From positions 124,001 to 188,000 of the forward strand of contig NZ_FOQV01000006.1 in assembly GCF_900113835.1 (NCBI RefSeq): a stretch of 64,000 nucleotides of DNA. Reading direction: 5' to 3'. Shown here piece after piece: positions 17,728 through 26,611 of this stretch (positions are counted from its first letter, which is position 1; the number at the start of each line of letters is the position of its first letter). This stretch comes from Allobosea sp. OK403 (GTDB lineage: Bacteria > Pseudomonadota > Alphaproteobacteria > Rhizobiales > Beijerinckiaceae). A program made the position numbers and the translations under genes. Under the pieces are notes generated by a model, which was given only the letters and a program-made list of their open reading frames with translations, had not been told where the DNA came from and made no database searches.

Positions 17728-17830
17728 AGCATTCTCCGATCCAGCCGGATCGTTCAATTGCTCCAGCTTTTTGGTTTGAGCGTTTTCTTCACGCGAACCG
17801 GTGTCCACTTCGCTCGAAAGCGCTCTAAAG
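17728..17830. repeat. Dispersed palindromic repeat, copy C, at convergent gene ends
   Basis: Contains CGATCC-agcc-GGATCG (17737-17752) and then CGTTTTCTTCACGCGAACCG with inverted ends GAGCG...CGCTC. It fills the space between the stops of the ExoD-family and GGDEF-EAL genes. The same 3' half recurs at 42241-42286. Confidence 0.75.
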
Positions 17831-17832
17831 GA

Positions 17833-20049
17833 TCAAGCCGCTGCAAGGCGGGCGGCAAAAGGCGCGTCCTGCGCCAGGAGCCGATCGATCTCATCCGCCG
17901 AGACGGCTTTCGAGAACAGGAAACCCTGCAATTCGTGGCAGCCGATCGCCTGCAGGAAGCGGTGCTGCTCAACCGTCTCGACACCCTCGGCGCAGACGCG
18001 CAGGCCGAGCGCGCGACCCAGATGAGCAATCGAGTGGACCAGGATCGCCGATTCTCCTGTCGTCTCCATGTATTCCAGGAAGGAGCGATCGATCTTGATC
18101 TTGTCGAAGGCGAAGCGGCGCAGATAGATCAGGCTCGAATAACCGGTGCCGAAATCGTCCAGCGCGAGGCCGACGCCGTGGCTGCGCAGATCCATCATCG
18201 CGGCCTCCGCCGCATCGGCATCCTCGACGACGACGCCCTCGGTCAATTCCAGTTCGAGACGCGCCGGGTCGAAGCCGGTCTCCTCAAGGATGGCGATGAC
18301 GTTGGCGACGAAGTCCTTGTGGCGGAACTGGATCGGCGAGACGTTGACCGCGAGCTTGACGCCCTCCCAGCGCAGGGCTTCCGTGCAGGCGCGCCGCAGC
18401 ACCCAGTCGCTCAGGGGCACGATCAGGCCGCGCTCCTCGGCGATACCGACGAATTCGGAGGGCGGCACCAGGCCGTGCTCCGGATGCGGCCAGCGCACCA
18501 GGGCCTCGACACCGATGATCGACAAGCCGTCGATCGAGACCTGCGGCTGGTAGTGCAGCACAAGCTGGTCGTCGATGATCGCCTTGCGCAGATCCTCCTC
18601 GACCATGCGCTTGAGCTGCAGTGAGCGGTTCATGTGCTCTTCGAAGAAGGAATAGCGGTTCCGGCCTTCGTTCTTGGATTGGTAGAGCGCGGTGTCGGCG
18701 AGCCGGAGCAGCAAGCCTCGGTCGCTGCCGTCCTGCGGGGCGAGCGCGATGCCGATCGAGCAGCCGATCGAGGTTTCCACTCCGAAGATGGTGAAAGGCT
18801 TGGTCAGGGCCTCAAGGATGCGTTCGCCAAGGGCGGCGCAGCCGGCCGGATCATGGATATTGGTCTGGATGATGCCGAATTCGTCGCCGCCAAGCCGTGC
18901 CACAGTGTCGCCCAGCCGCATGATGCCCAGGAGCCTGTCGGCGACCTGGCGGATCAGCTCGTCGCCGGCGGTGTGGCCATAGGTGTCGTTGACGGCCTTG
19001 AAGCGGTCGAGGTCGAGCAGCATGACCGCCAGGCTGGCGCCCGAGCGGCTGAGCTGCGCCAGTTCCTGATCGAGCCTGAGGTCGAAGGTCCGCCGGTTCG
19101 GCAGCAGCGAGAGCTCGTCCTGTCCCGCGAGGCGCTGGATCTGGCGTTCCCTGAGCGCGACCTGGCTCGCGGCGCCGCGCAACCTCTGGATGACATAGGC
19201 GAAGATCGCCGCGAAGAGCAGGCCAACCGCGACGAAGCCCCAGAAAAACTGGCGCAGCATGGCGTCGCCCGGGCGTTCGGGCGTCCAGGTCAGCCAGGCC
19301 TTGACGGCGCCGTCGGGCGCCAGAATCTGGCGGCGCGACACCGAATCCTCAGGCATCCGCCCGGTCAGGCGGACATCGGCGACACGGTAGCGATCGCTGA
19401 TGTCGTGCAGCACCGCGCTGGTCAATCGCCGATAGCCGACGAGCTTCAGACTGCCGGGCCAGCGGGGGACCGCCGGCGTGGCCGCGGCCGCGAGATCGGC
19501 GACCAGGACGGCGATGGCCTCTTGGCCGTCATGAATGATGAAGCTGACCGTCGGCTCGGCCATGGTCGTCGCGGGCGCCGTCGAGGCGGCTGAGCCTCCG
19601 GGAATGCGCTGGCTGAAATGCTTCAACCCGTTATAGCCGGTCTGGCCGGCCTGCACGCCGGATTCGACACCGGCGAGAACCCGGCCAGAGCCGGTCACGA
19701 TATAAGCGCCGTCGAATTCGAGGAAGCGCGTGCTGAGGCGCGTGAAAGCGGATTGGAGCGCCGAGAGCGGATCATCGCTCGCGGAGAGGGCGGTCTGCAA
19801 TTCCCCGCTCGCCGCGAGGCTGTCGAGCCGCAAACGGCGCAGCTTGAGCTGGCTGTCGATCGCCGCCTCGATGCGGTCGCGCTGGCGTATCGCCTCGAGC
19901 TTATTGGCGTCGCTGGTGATCGCGAGCACGACGGCGGCCAGGGCGGACACGACCAGCAGGAATGCACAGCCGAGCGTCGCCACGGTGCTCTTGAGCATCC
20001 GCGCCGACGAGTCCGCGTTGGTCATCTTCGCGACGGCAGGCGCGCGCAT
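17833..20049 (-). CDS. Membrane-bound GGDEF-EAL protein (cyclic di-GMP turnover)
   Basis: A 738-residue signalling protein. Transmembrane helix 1 is near residues 19-43, a periplasmic sensor about 44-262, helix 2 near 264-288. GGDEF domain: intact GGDEF at residues 387-391 with RLGGDEFGII. EAL domain: EALVRWPHPEHGLVPP at 515, then NVSPIQF, ELTEGVV, DDFGTGYSSL and KIDRSF, the catalytic set of an active phosphodiesterase. Both activities therefore look possible. The periplasmic part resembles double-Cache/CHASE-type sensors only loosely. It is a single-gene unit; the start could also be the Met at residue 9. Confidence 0.92.
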   Translation of the reverse strand: MRAPAVAKMTNADSSARMLKSTVATLGCAFLLVVSALAAVVLAITSDANKLEAIRQRDRIEAAIDSQLKLRRLRLDSLAASGELQTALSASDDPLSALQSAFTRLSTRFLEFDGAYIVTGSGRVLAGVESGVQAGQTGYNGLKHFSQRIPGGSAASTAPATTMAEPTVSFIIHDGQEAIAVLVADLAAAATPAVPRWPGSLKLVGYRRLTSAVLHDISDRYRVADVRLTGRMPEDSVSRRQILAPDGAVKAWLTWTPERPGDAMLRQFFWGFVAVGLLFAAIFAYVIQRLRGAASQVALRERQIQRLAGQDELSLLPNRRTFDLRLDQELAQLSRSGASLAVMLLDLDRFKAVNDTYGHTAGDELIRQVADRLLGIMRLGDTVARLGGDEFGIIQTNIHDPAGCAALGERILEALTKPFTIFGVETSIGCSIGIALAPQDGSDRGLLLRLADTALYQSKNEGRNRYSFFEEHMNRSLQLKRMVEEDLRKAIIDDQLVLHYQPQVSIDGLSIIGVEALVRWPHPEHGLVPPSEFVGIAEERGLIVPLSDWVLRRACTEALRWEGVKLAVNVSPIQFRHKDFVANVIAILEETGFDPARLELELTEGVVVEDADAAEAAMMDLRSHGVGLALDDFGTGYSSLIYLRRFAFDKIKIDRSFLEYMETTGESAILVHSIAHLGRALGLRVCAEGVETVEQHRFLQAIGCHELQGFLFSKAVSADEIDRLLAQDAPFAARLAAA

Positions 20050-20136
20050 CAGCTATCCGAAAAGGGCATCAGGACATGCAGAATGCCAAGGGATCGTTGA
20101 CATCCCGTTGCCGCCCGCGTGGATTCTTGGGGGTTT

Positions 20137-20886
20137 TCAACCGGAGGGTGGTCCATAGGGCGGGCGCGGTATCGCGGTGTGGGCTGCGCGCAACGCCGCC
20201 GACCAGCGTTCGCGCAGGTCGTGGAAATAGGGCTCGCCGGCTTCGATCCGGCGGTTGAGCTCTGGCTCGGCGGCGTCGCGACGCAGCACGATCAGGTCGA
20301 TCGGCAGGCCGACGCCGAGATTGGAGCGCATCGTCGAATCCATCGAGATCAGACCGACCTTGAGCGCGTCGTAGAGATGCGTCTTGTAGGTCACGGCGCG
20401 GTCGAGGATCGGCTTGCCGTATTTGTGCTCGCCGATCTGGAGGAAGGGCGCGTCCATCCCGCATTCGATGAAGTTGCCGGCGCCATAGACCATGAAGAGC
20501 CGCATCGGCTGGCCCTTGATCTGGCCGCCAAACAGCATCGAGACGTCGAACTTTACGCCCGCTTCCTTCATGGCGTCGCCATCCATCTCCCTGACGGCGC
20601 GAATGGCGCGGCCGACGAGCTGGGCGGCGCGGAACATCGTCGTCGCGTTGAGCAGGGTGTCCATCTCGCCGGTTTCGGGATTGGCCAGCCCCTCATGCAG
20701 CAGGCTGACCACCGATTGGGTCACGGAGAGATTGCCCGCCGTCATCAAGCCGAAGGTGCGCTCGCTCGGCGTGGAAAAGACATGCAGCTTGCGGAAGGTC
20801 GAGACATCGTCGAGCCCGGCATTGGTACGGGTGTCGGCGATCATCACCAGCCCGTCCTGCACGAGGATTCCGGCGCAATAGGTCAC
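20137..20886 (-). CDS. Anbu proteasome-type peptidase
   Basis: A 249-residue HslV-related Ntn hydrolase of the Anbu type. The start is GTG at 20886 with AAGGA about 9 bases upstream. Removing the initiator Met exposes Thr1 in TYCAGILVQDGLVMIAD; Asp17 and Lys32 (DTRTNAG, TFRKLHVF) complete the expected site. Further family blocks are LMTAGNLSVTQSVVSLL and LFMVYGAGNFIE. The open frame continues upstream but that would bury Thr1, so the GTG is the functionally sensible start. It is last in an operon with ATP-grasp, alpha-E and transglutaminase-like genes, the standard Anbu neighbourhood. Confidence 0.92.
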   Translation of the reverse strand: MTYCAGILVQDGLVMIADTRTNAGLDDVSTFRKLHVFSTPSERTFGLMTAGNLSVTQSVVSLLHEGLANPETGEMDTLLNATTMFRAAQLVGRAIRAVREMDGDAMKEAGVKFDVSMLFGGQIKGQPMRLFMVYGAGNFIECGMDAPFLQIGEHKYGKPILDRAVTYKTHLYDALKVGLISMDSTMRSNLGVGLPIDLIVLRRDAAEPELNRRIEAGEPYFHDLRERWSAALRAAHTAIPRPPYGPPSG

Positions 20887-20935
20887 GAGGCGGGTCCTTG
20901 TCGCGGGATTGGCCGGGATGTGCCCGGCCGCTCCG

Positions 20936-21763
20936 TCATTGGTTGGCCTGGAAGCCGGCGGCCTGGCGCGCGCTGACGACCACGGAGAGGCGCTCACCGT
21001 CGCCGCCCTTGCGCGCCCCGCGCACCGGAGCGGCATCGGAATAGTCGAGGCCCGAGGCGATGCGCACATGGGTGTCGATCGGGCACAGGCCGTTGGCGCA
21101 ATCGAAGCCGATCCAGCCATAATCGTCGAGATGGACCTCGGCCCAGGCATGGGCGCCGCTGGCATGGGGCAAGGACTGGCTCTCGGCGACATAGCCGGAG
21201 ACGTAGCGCGCGGGCATGCCGAGATGGCGGGCGCAGGCCATGAAGACATGGGCGAGATCCTGCGCGATGCCCTCGCGCGCCGCGAAGGCGGCTGCGGCGC
21301 CGATCCCGATGCGGTCGGCAGGCTCCTGGCAGGTCATCTCCTCGTGCAGCGCGTCCATCAGGGCGTGCATCCTGGCAAGCGGTGTTCCTGCTTCGCGCGT
21401 CGTCTCCAGCGCGAAGCTGCGGAGCGCCTCATCTGGCGCGCTCAGCAGCGTGTCACGGCGAAAGACCTCGGGCGGAACGCGCTCGATGCCGCCGCGCACG
21501 ACGCCGGCGAGGTCTGTGGTCTCGATCAGGCCACTGACCTGGATCGCCAGCGTCGCGATCGGGCCATCGGCCGAGAAGGTGTGGATCAGGTTACCGTGGG
21601 GGTCCTGTCCGGCGCGCAAGCGGCCATCGACCGTGGGCTCGATGCGCCAGGACATGACATGCTGGCCATCATGGTCGCGCGGAGTCAGCCGCAGGATCTG
21701 CGTGATGTGCCGGGCAGGCTCGGCATAAGCATAAGCGATCGAGTGGGAAATCCGGATCCGCAT
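20936..21763 (-). CDS. Transglutaminase-like protein of the Anbu operon, catalytic Cys replaced by Ala
   Basis: A 275-residue protein with an N-terminal beta domain (MRIRISHSIAYAYAEPARHI) and a transglutaminase-like core. The His and Asp of the triad are seen in GAHAWAEVHLDDYGWIGFDCANG. Where the family has G-x-C-Q-D, this protein reads REGIAQDLAHVF; the codon is GCG (Ala), so the nucleophile is absent. Substrate binding or a scaffolding role is possible. ATG 21763 was chosen by family fit; the frame extends upstream to 21838. It lies 49 bp upstream of the Anbu gene. Confidence 0.9.
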   Translation of the reverse strand: MRIRISHSIAYAYAEPARHITQILRLTPRDHDGQHVMSWRIEPTVDGRLRAGQDPHGNLIHTFSADGPIATLAIQVSGLIETTDLAGVVRGGIERVPPEVFRRDTLLSAPDEALRSFALETTREAGTPLARMHALMDALHEEMTCQEPADRIGIGAAAAFAAREGIAQDLAHVFMACARHLGMPARYVSGYVAESQSLPHASGAHAWAEVHLDDYGWIGFDCANGLCPIDTHVRIASGLDYSDAAPVRGARKGGDGERLSVVVSARQAAGFQANQ

Positions 21764-21847
21764 GGCGTCGCTGGGTCTCGGGCGGTGGGGCGTGGACGGC
21801 CTCTCTTTAGCGGGCCAAGCGGCTGGAAGCGAGCCCAAGGCCCAATT

Positions 21848-22789
21848 TCATTGCAGATACTGCTCGATGATGGTGCCTCCAAGGCGATTATTCTCGGTGA
21901 TGAAGTCCGAGATGAACTCGTGCAGCCCGTGCTGGAAGATGTCGTCGATGCGGGTGTTGTTGAGGTTGGCGAGAGTCTTGCGCGCCTGGCGCTGGGCCGG
22001 GCCCTGACGGCCATAGGCGTCGCCGAGCGCGTCGAGGAAGCGCGAGATGTTCTCGTAGCAGCTCGCCAGCGAGCGCGGCATGCGTCGGTTCAGGATCAGG
22101 AGGTCTGCGATCAGCAGCGGCTTCACCGCCTCGCGATAGACCCAGTGATAGGCGGTCAGCGCCGAGACCTCGCGCAGCACGGTGGTCCACTGGAAATAGT
22201 CGAGCGAGCCGCCGACCTGCTCATTGGCCGGCAGCAGGACATGGTATTTTACGTCGAGGATGCGCGCCGTGTTGTCGGCGCGCTCGACATAGACGCCGAG
22301 CCTGGAGAACCAATAGCCGTCGTCGCGCAGCATGGTGCGGTAGGCCGAGCCGTCGAAGACCAGCGAGACGTTCTTGACCCATTCAAGGAAGCGGGCGAAC
22401 TCCTCGCGGTCCATGCGCTTCTTCTCGAAGCGCTGCAGTTCGAGCCAGGCGCCGTTCAGCGCGTCCCACATCTCCGAGGTCAGCGCGGTGCGCACCGCGC
22501 GCGCATTGGAGCGGGCGAGCGCCAGGCAGTTGCGGATCGAGGAATGATTGTCGGGGTTGAAGGTCAGGAAGTCGCAGACATTGCGCTCATTGGCCTCGCC
22601 ATAGGCCTTGGCGAAGGCCTCCTCGCAGCCGGCGGTCGAGACCGCGCTCTGCCATTCCGTGCCGGCGCCGCCATAGGCGTGGGGCAGGTTGGTCAATCGT
22701 GTCGTCGCATCGAGGATGCGGGCGAGATACTCGGCCCGCTCGACATAGCGGGAGACCCAGTAAAGGCTGTCAGCTGTACGCGAGAGCAT
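21848..22789 (-). CDS. Alpha-E domain protein of the Anbu operon
   Basis: A 313-residue, largely helical protein starting MLSRTADSLYWVSRYVERAE, the hallmark of the alpha-E family. Further conserved parts are LFDSNYPRS-like MPRSLASCYENISRFLDALG and a C-terminal YLQ. The family almost always sits next to a circularly permuted ATP-grasp gene and may form a complex with it. The frame extends upstream to 22870, overlapping the ATP-grasp stop by 8 bp, but the family start is at 22789. Confidence 0.9.
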   Translation of the reverse strand: MLSRTADSLYWVSRYVERAEYLARILDATTRLTNLPHAYGGAGTEWQSAVSTAGCEEAFAKAYGEANERNVCDFLTFNPDNHSSIRNCLALARSNARAVRTALTSEMWDALNGAWLELQRFEKKRMDREEFARFLEWVKNVSLVFDGSAYRTMLRDDGYWFSRLGVYVERADNTARILDVKYHVLLPANEQVGGSLDYFQWTTVLREVSALTAYHWVYREAVKPLLIADLLILNRRMPRSLASCYENISRFLDALGDAYGRQGPAQRQARKTLANLNNTRIDDIFQHGLHEFISDFITENNRLGGTIIEQYLQ

Positions 22790-22862
22790 GGTCAGTTCGG
22801 GCCTTTTCGTGGCGGGGCGCGGTGCGTCGGCGTTCCGTCCGGGATGAATGCCGCCATTGATG

Positions 22863-24278
22863 TTATGCATCGAGCACCCAGGTGTCTTTGGTTCCGCCGC
22901 CCTGGCTGGAATTGACGACGAGTGAGCCTTCCTTCAGCGCGACGCGGGTGAGGCCGCCGGGCACGCAGGAGATGCCGTTGGCGCCTGAGAGCACATAGGG
23001 GCGCAAATCGACATGGCGTGGGGCCACGCCCGAGGCCACGAAGGTCGGGCAGGTCGAGAGGGCCAGCGTGGGCTGGGCGATGAAGCCCTCAGGGCTCGCC
23101 TTCAGCTTCTTGCGGAAGGTCTCGATCTGCGCCTTGTTGGCGTGGGGGCCGACAAGCATGCCGTAGCCGCCGGAGCCGTTGACCTCCTTGACGACGAGCT
23201 TCTCGAGATTGTCGAGCACATAGGCGTTGGCCTCGGGCTCGCGGCAGCGCCAGGTCGGCACGTTCTTCAGGATCGGCTCCTCGCCGGTGAAGAACTTCAC
23301 GATCTCGGGCATGTAGCTGTAGACCGCCTTGTCGTCGGCGACGCCGGTGCCGACCGCGTTGGCCAGCGTGACATTGCCGGCCTTATAGGCGCCGATCAGC
23401 CCGGGCACGCCGAGCACGGAATCACTGCGGAAGACGAGCGGGTCGATGAAGTCGTCGTCGATGCGCCGGTAGATCACATCGACCCGCTTGGGCCCCTGCG
23501 TGGTGCGCATATAGACGACGTCGTCCTTGACCAGCAGGTCCGAGCCCTCGACCAGCTCAACGCCGAGCTTGTCGGCCAGGAAGGAGTGTTCGTAGAAGGC
23601 CGAATTGAACTGGCCGGGCGTCAGCAGGCAGATCGACGGGTCGCTTGGCGCGCTGCGCGGCGCGACCGAGCGCAGGGTCGCCAGCAACTGGTCGGGATAG
23701 TTGTCGACGGGTGCAACGCGATGCGTGGCGAAGAGCTCCGGGAAGAGCCTGAGCATCACCTCGCGGTTCTCCATCATGTAGGAGACGCCTGAGGGCGTGC
23801 GCGCATTGTCCTCCAGCACATAGAAGGTGTCGGCATCGACCCGGACCACGTCGATGCCGGCGATGTGGCAGTAGATGCCGTGCGGCACCTGGAAATCGAC
23901 CATTTCGAGCTGGTAGCAGGCATTGCCATAGACCAGGTCGGGCGGGATGATCCCGGCCTTGAGGCATTCCTTCGGCCCGTAGACATCGGCCAGGAACATG
24001 TTCAGCGCGGTCACGCGCTGGCGCAGGCCCGCTTCCAGCTTGGTCCATTCCGGCTTGGTCAAGACCCGGGGGATGATGTCGAAGGGGATCAGTCGCTCGG
24101 TCGACTCTTCGTCGCCATAAACGGCGAAGGTGATGCCGATGCGGCGGAAGAACAGTTCGGCCTGGCTGCGCCGCAGCGCCAACGTTTCCGGCGGCGCTTC
24201 TTTCAGCCAGCGGTCGAGCTCAGCATAGGCCGGCCGCAAATCGGAGCCGGAGCCGGTCATTTCATCGAACGCGACCAT
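22863..24278 (-). CDS. Circularly permuted type 2 ATP-grasp protein
   Basis: A 471-residue protein of the COG2308 family. Blocks seen: RRIGITFAVYGDEESTERLIPFDIIPR compressed near the N terminus, NMFLADVYGPKECLKAG, DTFYVLEDNARTPSGVSYM, KDDVVYMRTTQGPKRVDVIYRR, GNVTLANAVGTGVADDK and the ATP-grasp loop NGSGGYGMLVG. ATP-grasp enzymes make amide or peptide bonds, and this family has been proposed to ligate a peptide-like tag or product. It is first of the four-gene Anbu operon. ATG 24278 (MVAFDEMTG) has GGGGAAAA upstream; alternatives are 24296 and 24320. Confidence 0.9.
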   Translation of the reverse strand: MVAFDEMTGSGSDLRPAYAELDRWLKEAPPETLALRRSQAELFFRRIGITFAVYGDEESTERLIPFDIIPRVLTKPEWTKLEAGLRQRVTALNMFLADVYGPKECLKAGIIPPDLVYGNACYQLEMVDFQVPHGIYCHIAGIDVVRVDADTFYVLEDNARTPSGVSYMMENREVMLRLFPELFATHRVAPVDNYPDQLLATLRSVAPRSAPSDPSICLLTPGQFNSAFYEHSFLADKLGVELVEGSDLLVKDDVVYMRTTQGPKRVDVIYRRIDDDFIDPLVFRSDSVLGVPGLIGAYKAGNVTLANAVGTGVADDKAVYSYMPEIVKFFTGEEPILKNVPTWRCREPEANAYVLDNLEKLVVKEVNGSGGYGMLVGPHANKAQIETFRKKLKASPEGFIAQPTLALSTCPTFVASGVAPRHVDLRPYVLSGANGISCVPGGLTRVALKEGSLVVNSSQGGGTKDTWVLDA

Positions 24279-24750
24279 CGTAGGTGTTTTCCCCATTTCA
24301 GGCAGCCTATGCCTATTCACGATCGTTCGGGAAGGGGGCGCATGGTCAGGTCTGCGTCGGCGTCTGCCTAATCCTTGAGCAATTTCGGCGTTGATGTGGC
24401 CGGTGCGCTTGTCGAGTCGTCAAAAGGGATGAGGCGCGTCGCACCAAGTTGGGCCGCAGCAGGTCTTCGAGAGAATCGCCCGCTGCGGTACGGCCTGCAT
24501 CAGGGCTGATCCGCCTGATTGCTTTCGAGCCACTGCTTCAGAGCGACGGCGTTGTTTCGAGGTCTGTCGGGTTTTGATCTTGCATCGGCTTGTCCCGAAA
24601 ACCGGTTCCCACTTTTCGGGCCGATGCGAGAGCCGGATGATTTCAGATGGGGTCACAAAGTGATCCCATCTGAAATCTGAATCCGTCTCTCACCAAAAGT
24701 GAGAGCAGTATCAATGCGAAAAACCGGTTCCCACTTTTTCGCATCCTGCT
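24279..24750. other. Gene-free 472-bp region rich in inverted repeats
   Basis: No gene can be supported. It holds the promoter side of the Anbu operon and the downstream side of the DapA-like gene. At 24639-24677 a long hairpin has arms GATTTCAGATGGG / CCCATCTGAAATC flanking TCAC-aaa-GTGA; at 24577-24755 are two units of the dispersed repeat family. A possible 78-codon minus frame at 24420-24656 is made largely of repeat sequence and is not credible. Confidence 0.7.
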
Positions 24751-24755
24751 CTAGC
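24577..24755. repeat. Dispersed palindromic repeat, copy B (two units plus hairpin)
   Basis: Unit 1 (24586-24630): CATCGGC ... CCGAAAACCGGTTCCCACTT ... GCCGATG. Unit 2 (24700-24753): AGAGCAGTATC ... AAAAACCGGTTCCCACTTTT ... GATCCTGCTCT-type ends. A 39-bp hairpin lies between them. The unit shared with copy A is CCGGTTYCCACTTTTTCGC. Confidence 0.75.
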
Positions 24756-25668
24756 CGAGAAGCCCGGTCTGCTTGAGAATCGCTTTGATGGCCGCGGCTT
24801 CCTCGGCGTTGAGGGAGCGTTGCGGCCGGGCCATCGTGTTGGTGTCGATGACGCCGAGAAGTTGCATCGCCGTCTTGAATGCGCCGACGCCGGCCGAGCC
24901 GGCGCTGGTGCGGCCGAGCGAGATCCAGACCATCTCGAACAGGCGGCAGAGCCGTTCCTGCTCCAGGCGGGCCTCGTCCCATTTGCCCGCCTGGGTCAGC
25001 CGCCAAAGCTTGACGTAGCCCTTGGGGTCGACGTTGGCGAGGCCCGGTACCACACCGTGGGCGCCCATCAGCGCCGCATTGTCGACCACGATCTCGGACC
25101 CCGTCATCGCGAAGAAATCGGTGATGTCCGCCAGGTCCTGTTTGACGAAGCGAAAATTGCCGTCGTCCCCGCTGGAATCCTTCAGGCCTGCCACGGTGCC
25201 TTCACGGGCAAGCGTGACGGTTGTCTTGCGCTCAAGCTTGATGTGGACGCAGACGGGGATGTCATAGGCGATCACCGGGCGGTCGACCGCCTCACGCACA
25301 TAGCGGAAATGGTCGATGGTCTCGGCCTGGCTGGTGCGGGTGTAGAACGGGGCGGTCACGACCAGCGCGTCGGCGCCGGCGGATTGCGCGACCTTCGCAT
25401 GCTGGATGACGCGGTCGGTCGTTGGGTCGATCACGCCGGCGAAGATCGGCACGCGGCCATTGTTGATCCTGACGGCGTGTTCGATGATCTTCGCGCGCTC
25501 GTCATCACCGTGGAAGACGACTTCGCTGGTCGATCCCAGCACGAACAGGCCGTCGACGCCGCCCTCGAGCAGATGCTCGATCACGCGGGTGAAGGATGGG
25601 TAGTCGACCTTGAAATCCAGGGTCAGGGGGGTGACGACCGGGGGAACCACACCGTGAAAACGTGTCAT
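24751..25668 (-). CDS. DapA-family (dihydrodipicolinate synthase-like) aldolase/lyase 1
   Basis: A 305-residue class I aldolase-fold protein. It begins MTRFHGVVPPVVTPLT; the Schiff-base Lys is in AGLKDSSGDDGNFRF and the catalytic Tyr in VIAYDIPVCV. The substrate-binding GSTSEVVFH block departs from the GTTGE of true DapA, so a catabolic aldolase or dehydratase for a keto acid is more likely than lysine synthesis. It is the last gene of a minus-strand operon behind a peptide-type ABC transporter and a FadR-type regulator. Confidence 0.88.
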   Translation of the reverse strand: MTRFHGVVPPVVTPLTLDFKVDYPSFTRVIEHLLEGGVDGLFVLGSTSEVVFHGDDERAKIIEHAVRINNGRVPIFAGVIDPTTDRVIQHAKVAQSAGADALVVTAPFYTRTSQAETIDHFRYVREAVDRPVIAYDIPVCVHIKLERKTTVTLAREGTVAGLKDSSGDDGNFRFVKQDLADITDFFAMTGSEIVVDNAALMGAHGVVPGLANVDPKGYVKLWRLTQAGKWDEARLEQERLCRLFEMVWISLGRTSAGSAGVGAFKTAMQLLGVIDTNTMARPQRSLNAEEAAAIKAILKQTGLLG

Positions 25669-25685
25669 GGACTGAGGCTTTCTCT

Positions 25686-25717
25686 GCTTGGATTACTCAA
25701 GGCTTGGATTACTCAAG
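25686..25717. repeat. 16-bp perfect tandem duplication at permease 3' end
   Basis: GCTTGGATTACTCAAG at 25686-25701 and again at 25702-25717. The second copy contains the final codons and TAA of the permease gene ending at 25709. Confidence 0.85.
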
Positions 25718-26611
25718 CCCTGTGCGCGGATCGAAGGCGTCGCGGAGGCCGTCGCCGATGAAGTTGATGGCGAGCACGGTGGCCACGAGCGCGGCACCCG
25801 CCGGCATCCATTGCGAGGGGTGCAGCTCCAGCACCACGGTCGAGCGCGCTGCCCTGAGCATATTGCCCCAGCTCGCTTCGGGCGGAACGATGCCCATGCC
25901 GAGAAAGGACAGGCCGGCTTCGAGGAGGATCGCATTGGCGAACTGCACGGTGGCGTAGACCACGAGGATGTCGAGCGAGTTCGGCAAGGCATGGCGAAAG
26001 AGCAGGTGCCCGAGACCGGCGCCGAAGCCGCGGGAGGCGACGACGAAATCGCGTTCGCGAAGCTCCAGCAGGCGCGCCCGCACCATGCGCGACAGCACCG
26101 GCCAGGACAGGAGCGAGATCACGAAGATCGTCGGCAGGATGCCGGTGCCGGTGATCGAGGCGAGCACCAGCAGCAGGATGACCGGTGGCAGCGTCATGGC
26201 GAGATCGACGAAACGCATGATCGTTCCGTCGAGAACGCGCCCGCCGAAGGCTGCGATCGCGCCGACCAGAAAGCCGATGAGGAGCGAGATCGCCACCGAG
26301 ACCGATGCGATCAGCAGCGAGATCCGTCCGCCCTGTAGCAGGCGGGCCAAGGTGTCGCGGCCGACGCCATCGGTGCCGAGCCAATGGGCCATTGTGGGCC
26401 CGGAGTTCAGCGCCCGCAGATCGATGCTGTTGGGGGCATAGCGCCACCAGAACGGATAGGTCAGCACGGCGAGCAGCACGGGCACCAGGATGAGCAGTCC
26501 TGCGATCGCCGCGCCATTGCGAAAGAAGCGCATGAGCGCGCGCTGCAGCGGGCTGCGGCTCCGGCTTTGTGATGCAATCGCGCTTGCGGCCATGGGTGTG
26601 TCCACGCTCAT
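25709..26611 (-). CDS. Peptide/nickel-type ABC permease (DppC-like)
   Basis: A 300-residue inner-membrane permease with an N-terminal cytoplasmic tail, first helix near residues 35-56 and about five further helices. Characteristic: [20 protein letters not shown] and the EAA-type loop [22 protein letters not shown], ending [15 protein letters not shown]. Its ATG shares one base with the stop of the DppB-like gene upstream. No ATP-binding genes follow; the next gene is a DapA-family enzyme. Confidence 0.92.
   Translation of the reverse strand: MSVDTPMAASAIASQSRSRSPLQRALMRFFRNGAAIAGLLILVPVLLAVLTYPFWWRYAPNSIDLRALNSGPTMAHWLGTDGVGRDTLARLLQGGRISLLIASVSVAISLLIGFLVGAIAAFGGRVLDGTIMRFVDLAMTLPPVILLLVLASITGTGILPTIFVISLLSWPVLSRMVRARLLELRERDFVVASRGFGAGLGHLLFRHALPNSLDILVVYATVQFANAILLEAGLSFLGMGIVPPEASWGNMLRAARSTVVLELHPSQWMPAGAALVATVLAINFIGDGLRDAFDPRTGLE

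Noticed and set aside
20909-22915. A 668-codon plus-strand open frame
   Set aside because: Antisense across the transglutaminase-like and alpha-E genes; shadow of GC-rich codon use.
24420-24656. A 78-codon minus-strand gene
   Set aside because: Composed largely of dispersed repeat sequence, no ribosome site, no similarity I recognise.
24639-24677. tRNA or structured RNA gene
   Set aside because: It is a plain hairpin; there is no cloverleaf, anticodon arm or CCA end.
24751-25668. Housekeeping dapA for lysine synthesis
   Set aside because: The substrate loop is GSTSE instead of GTTGE and the gene lies in a transporter operon with a FadR-type regulator.
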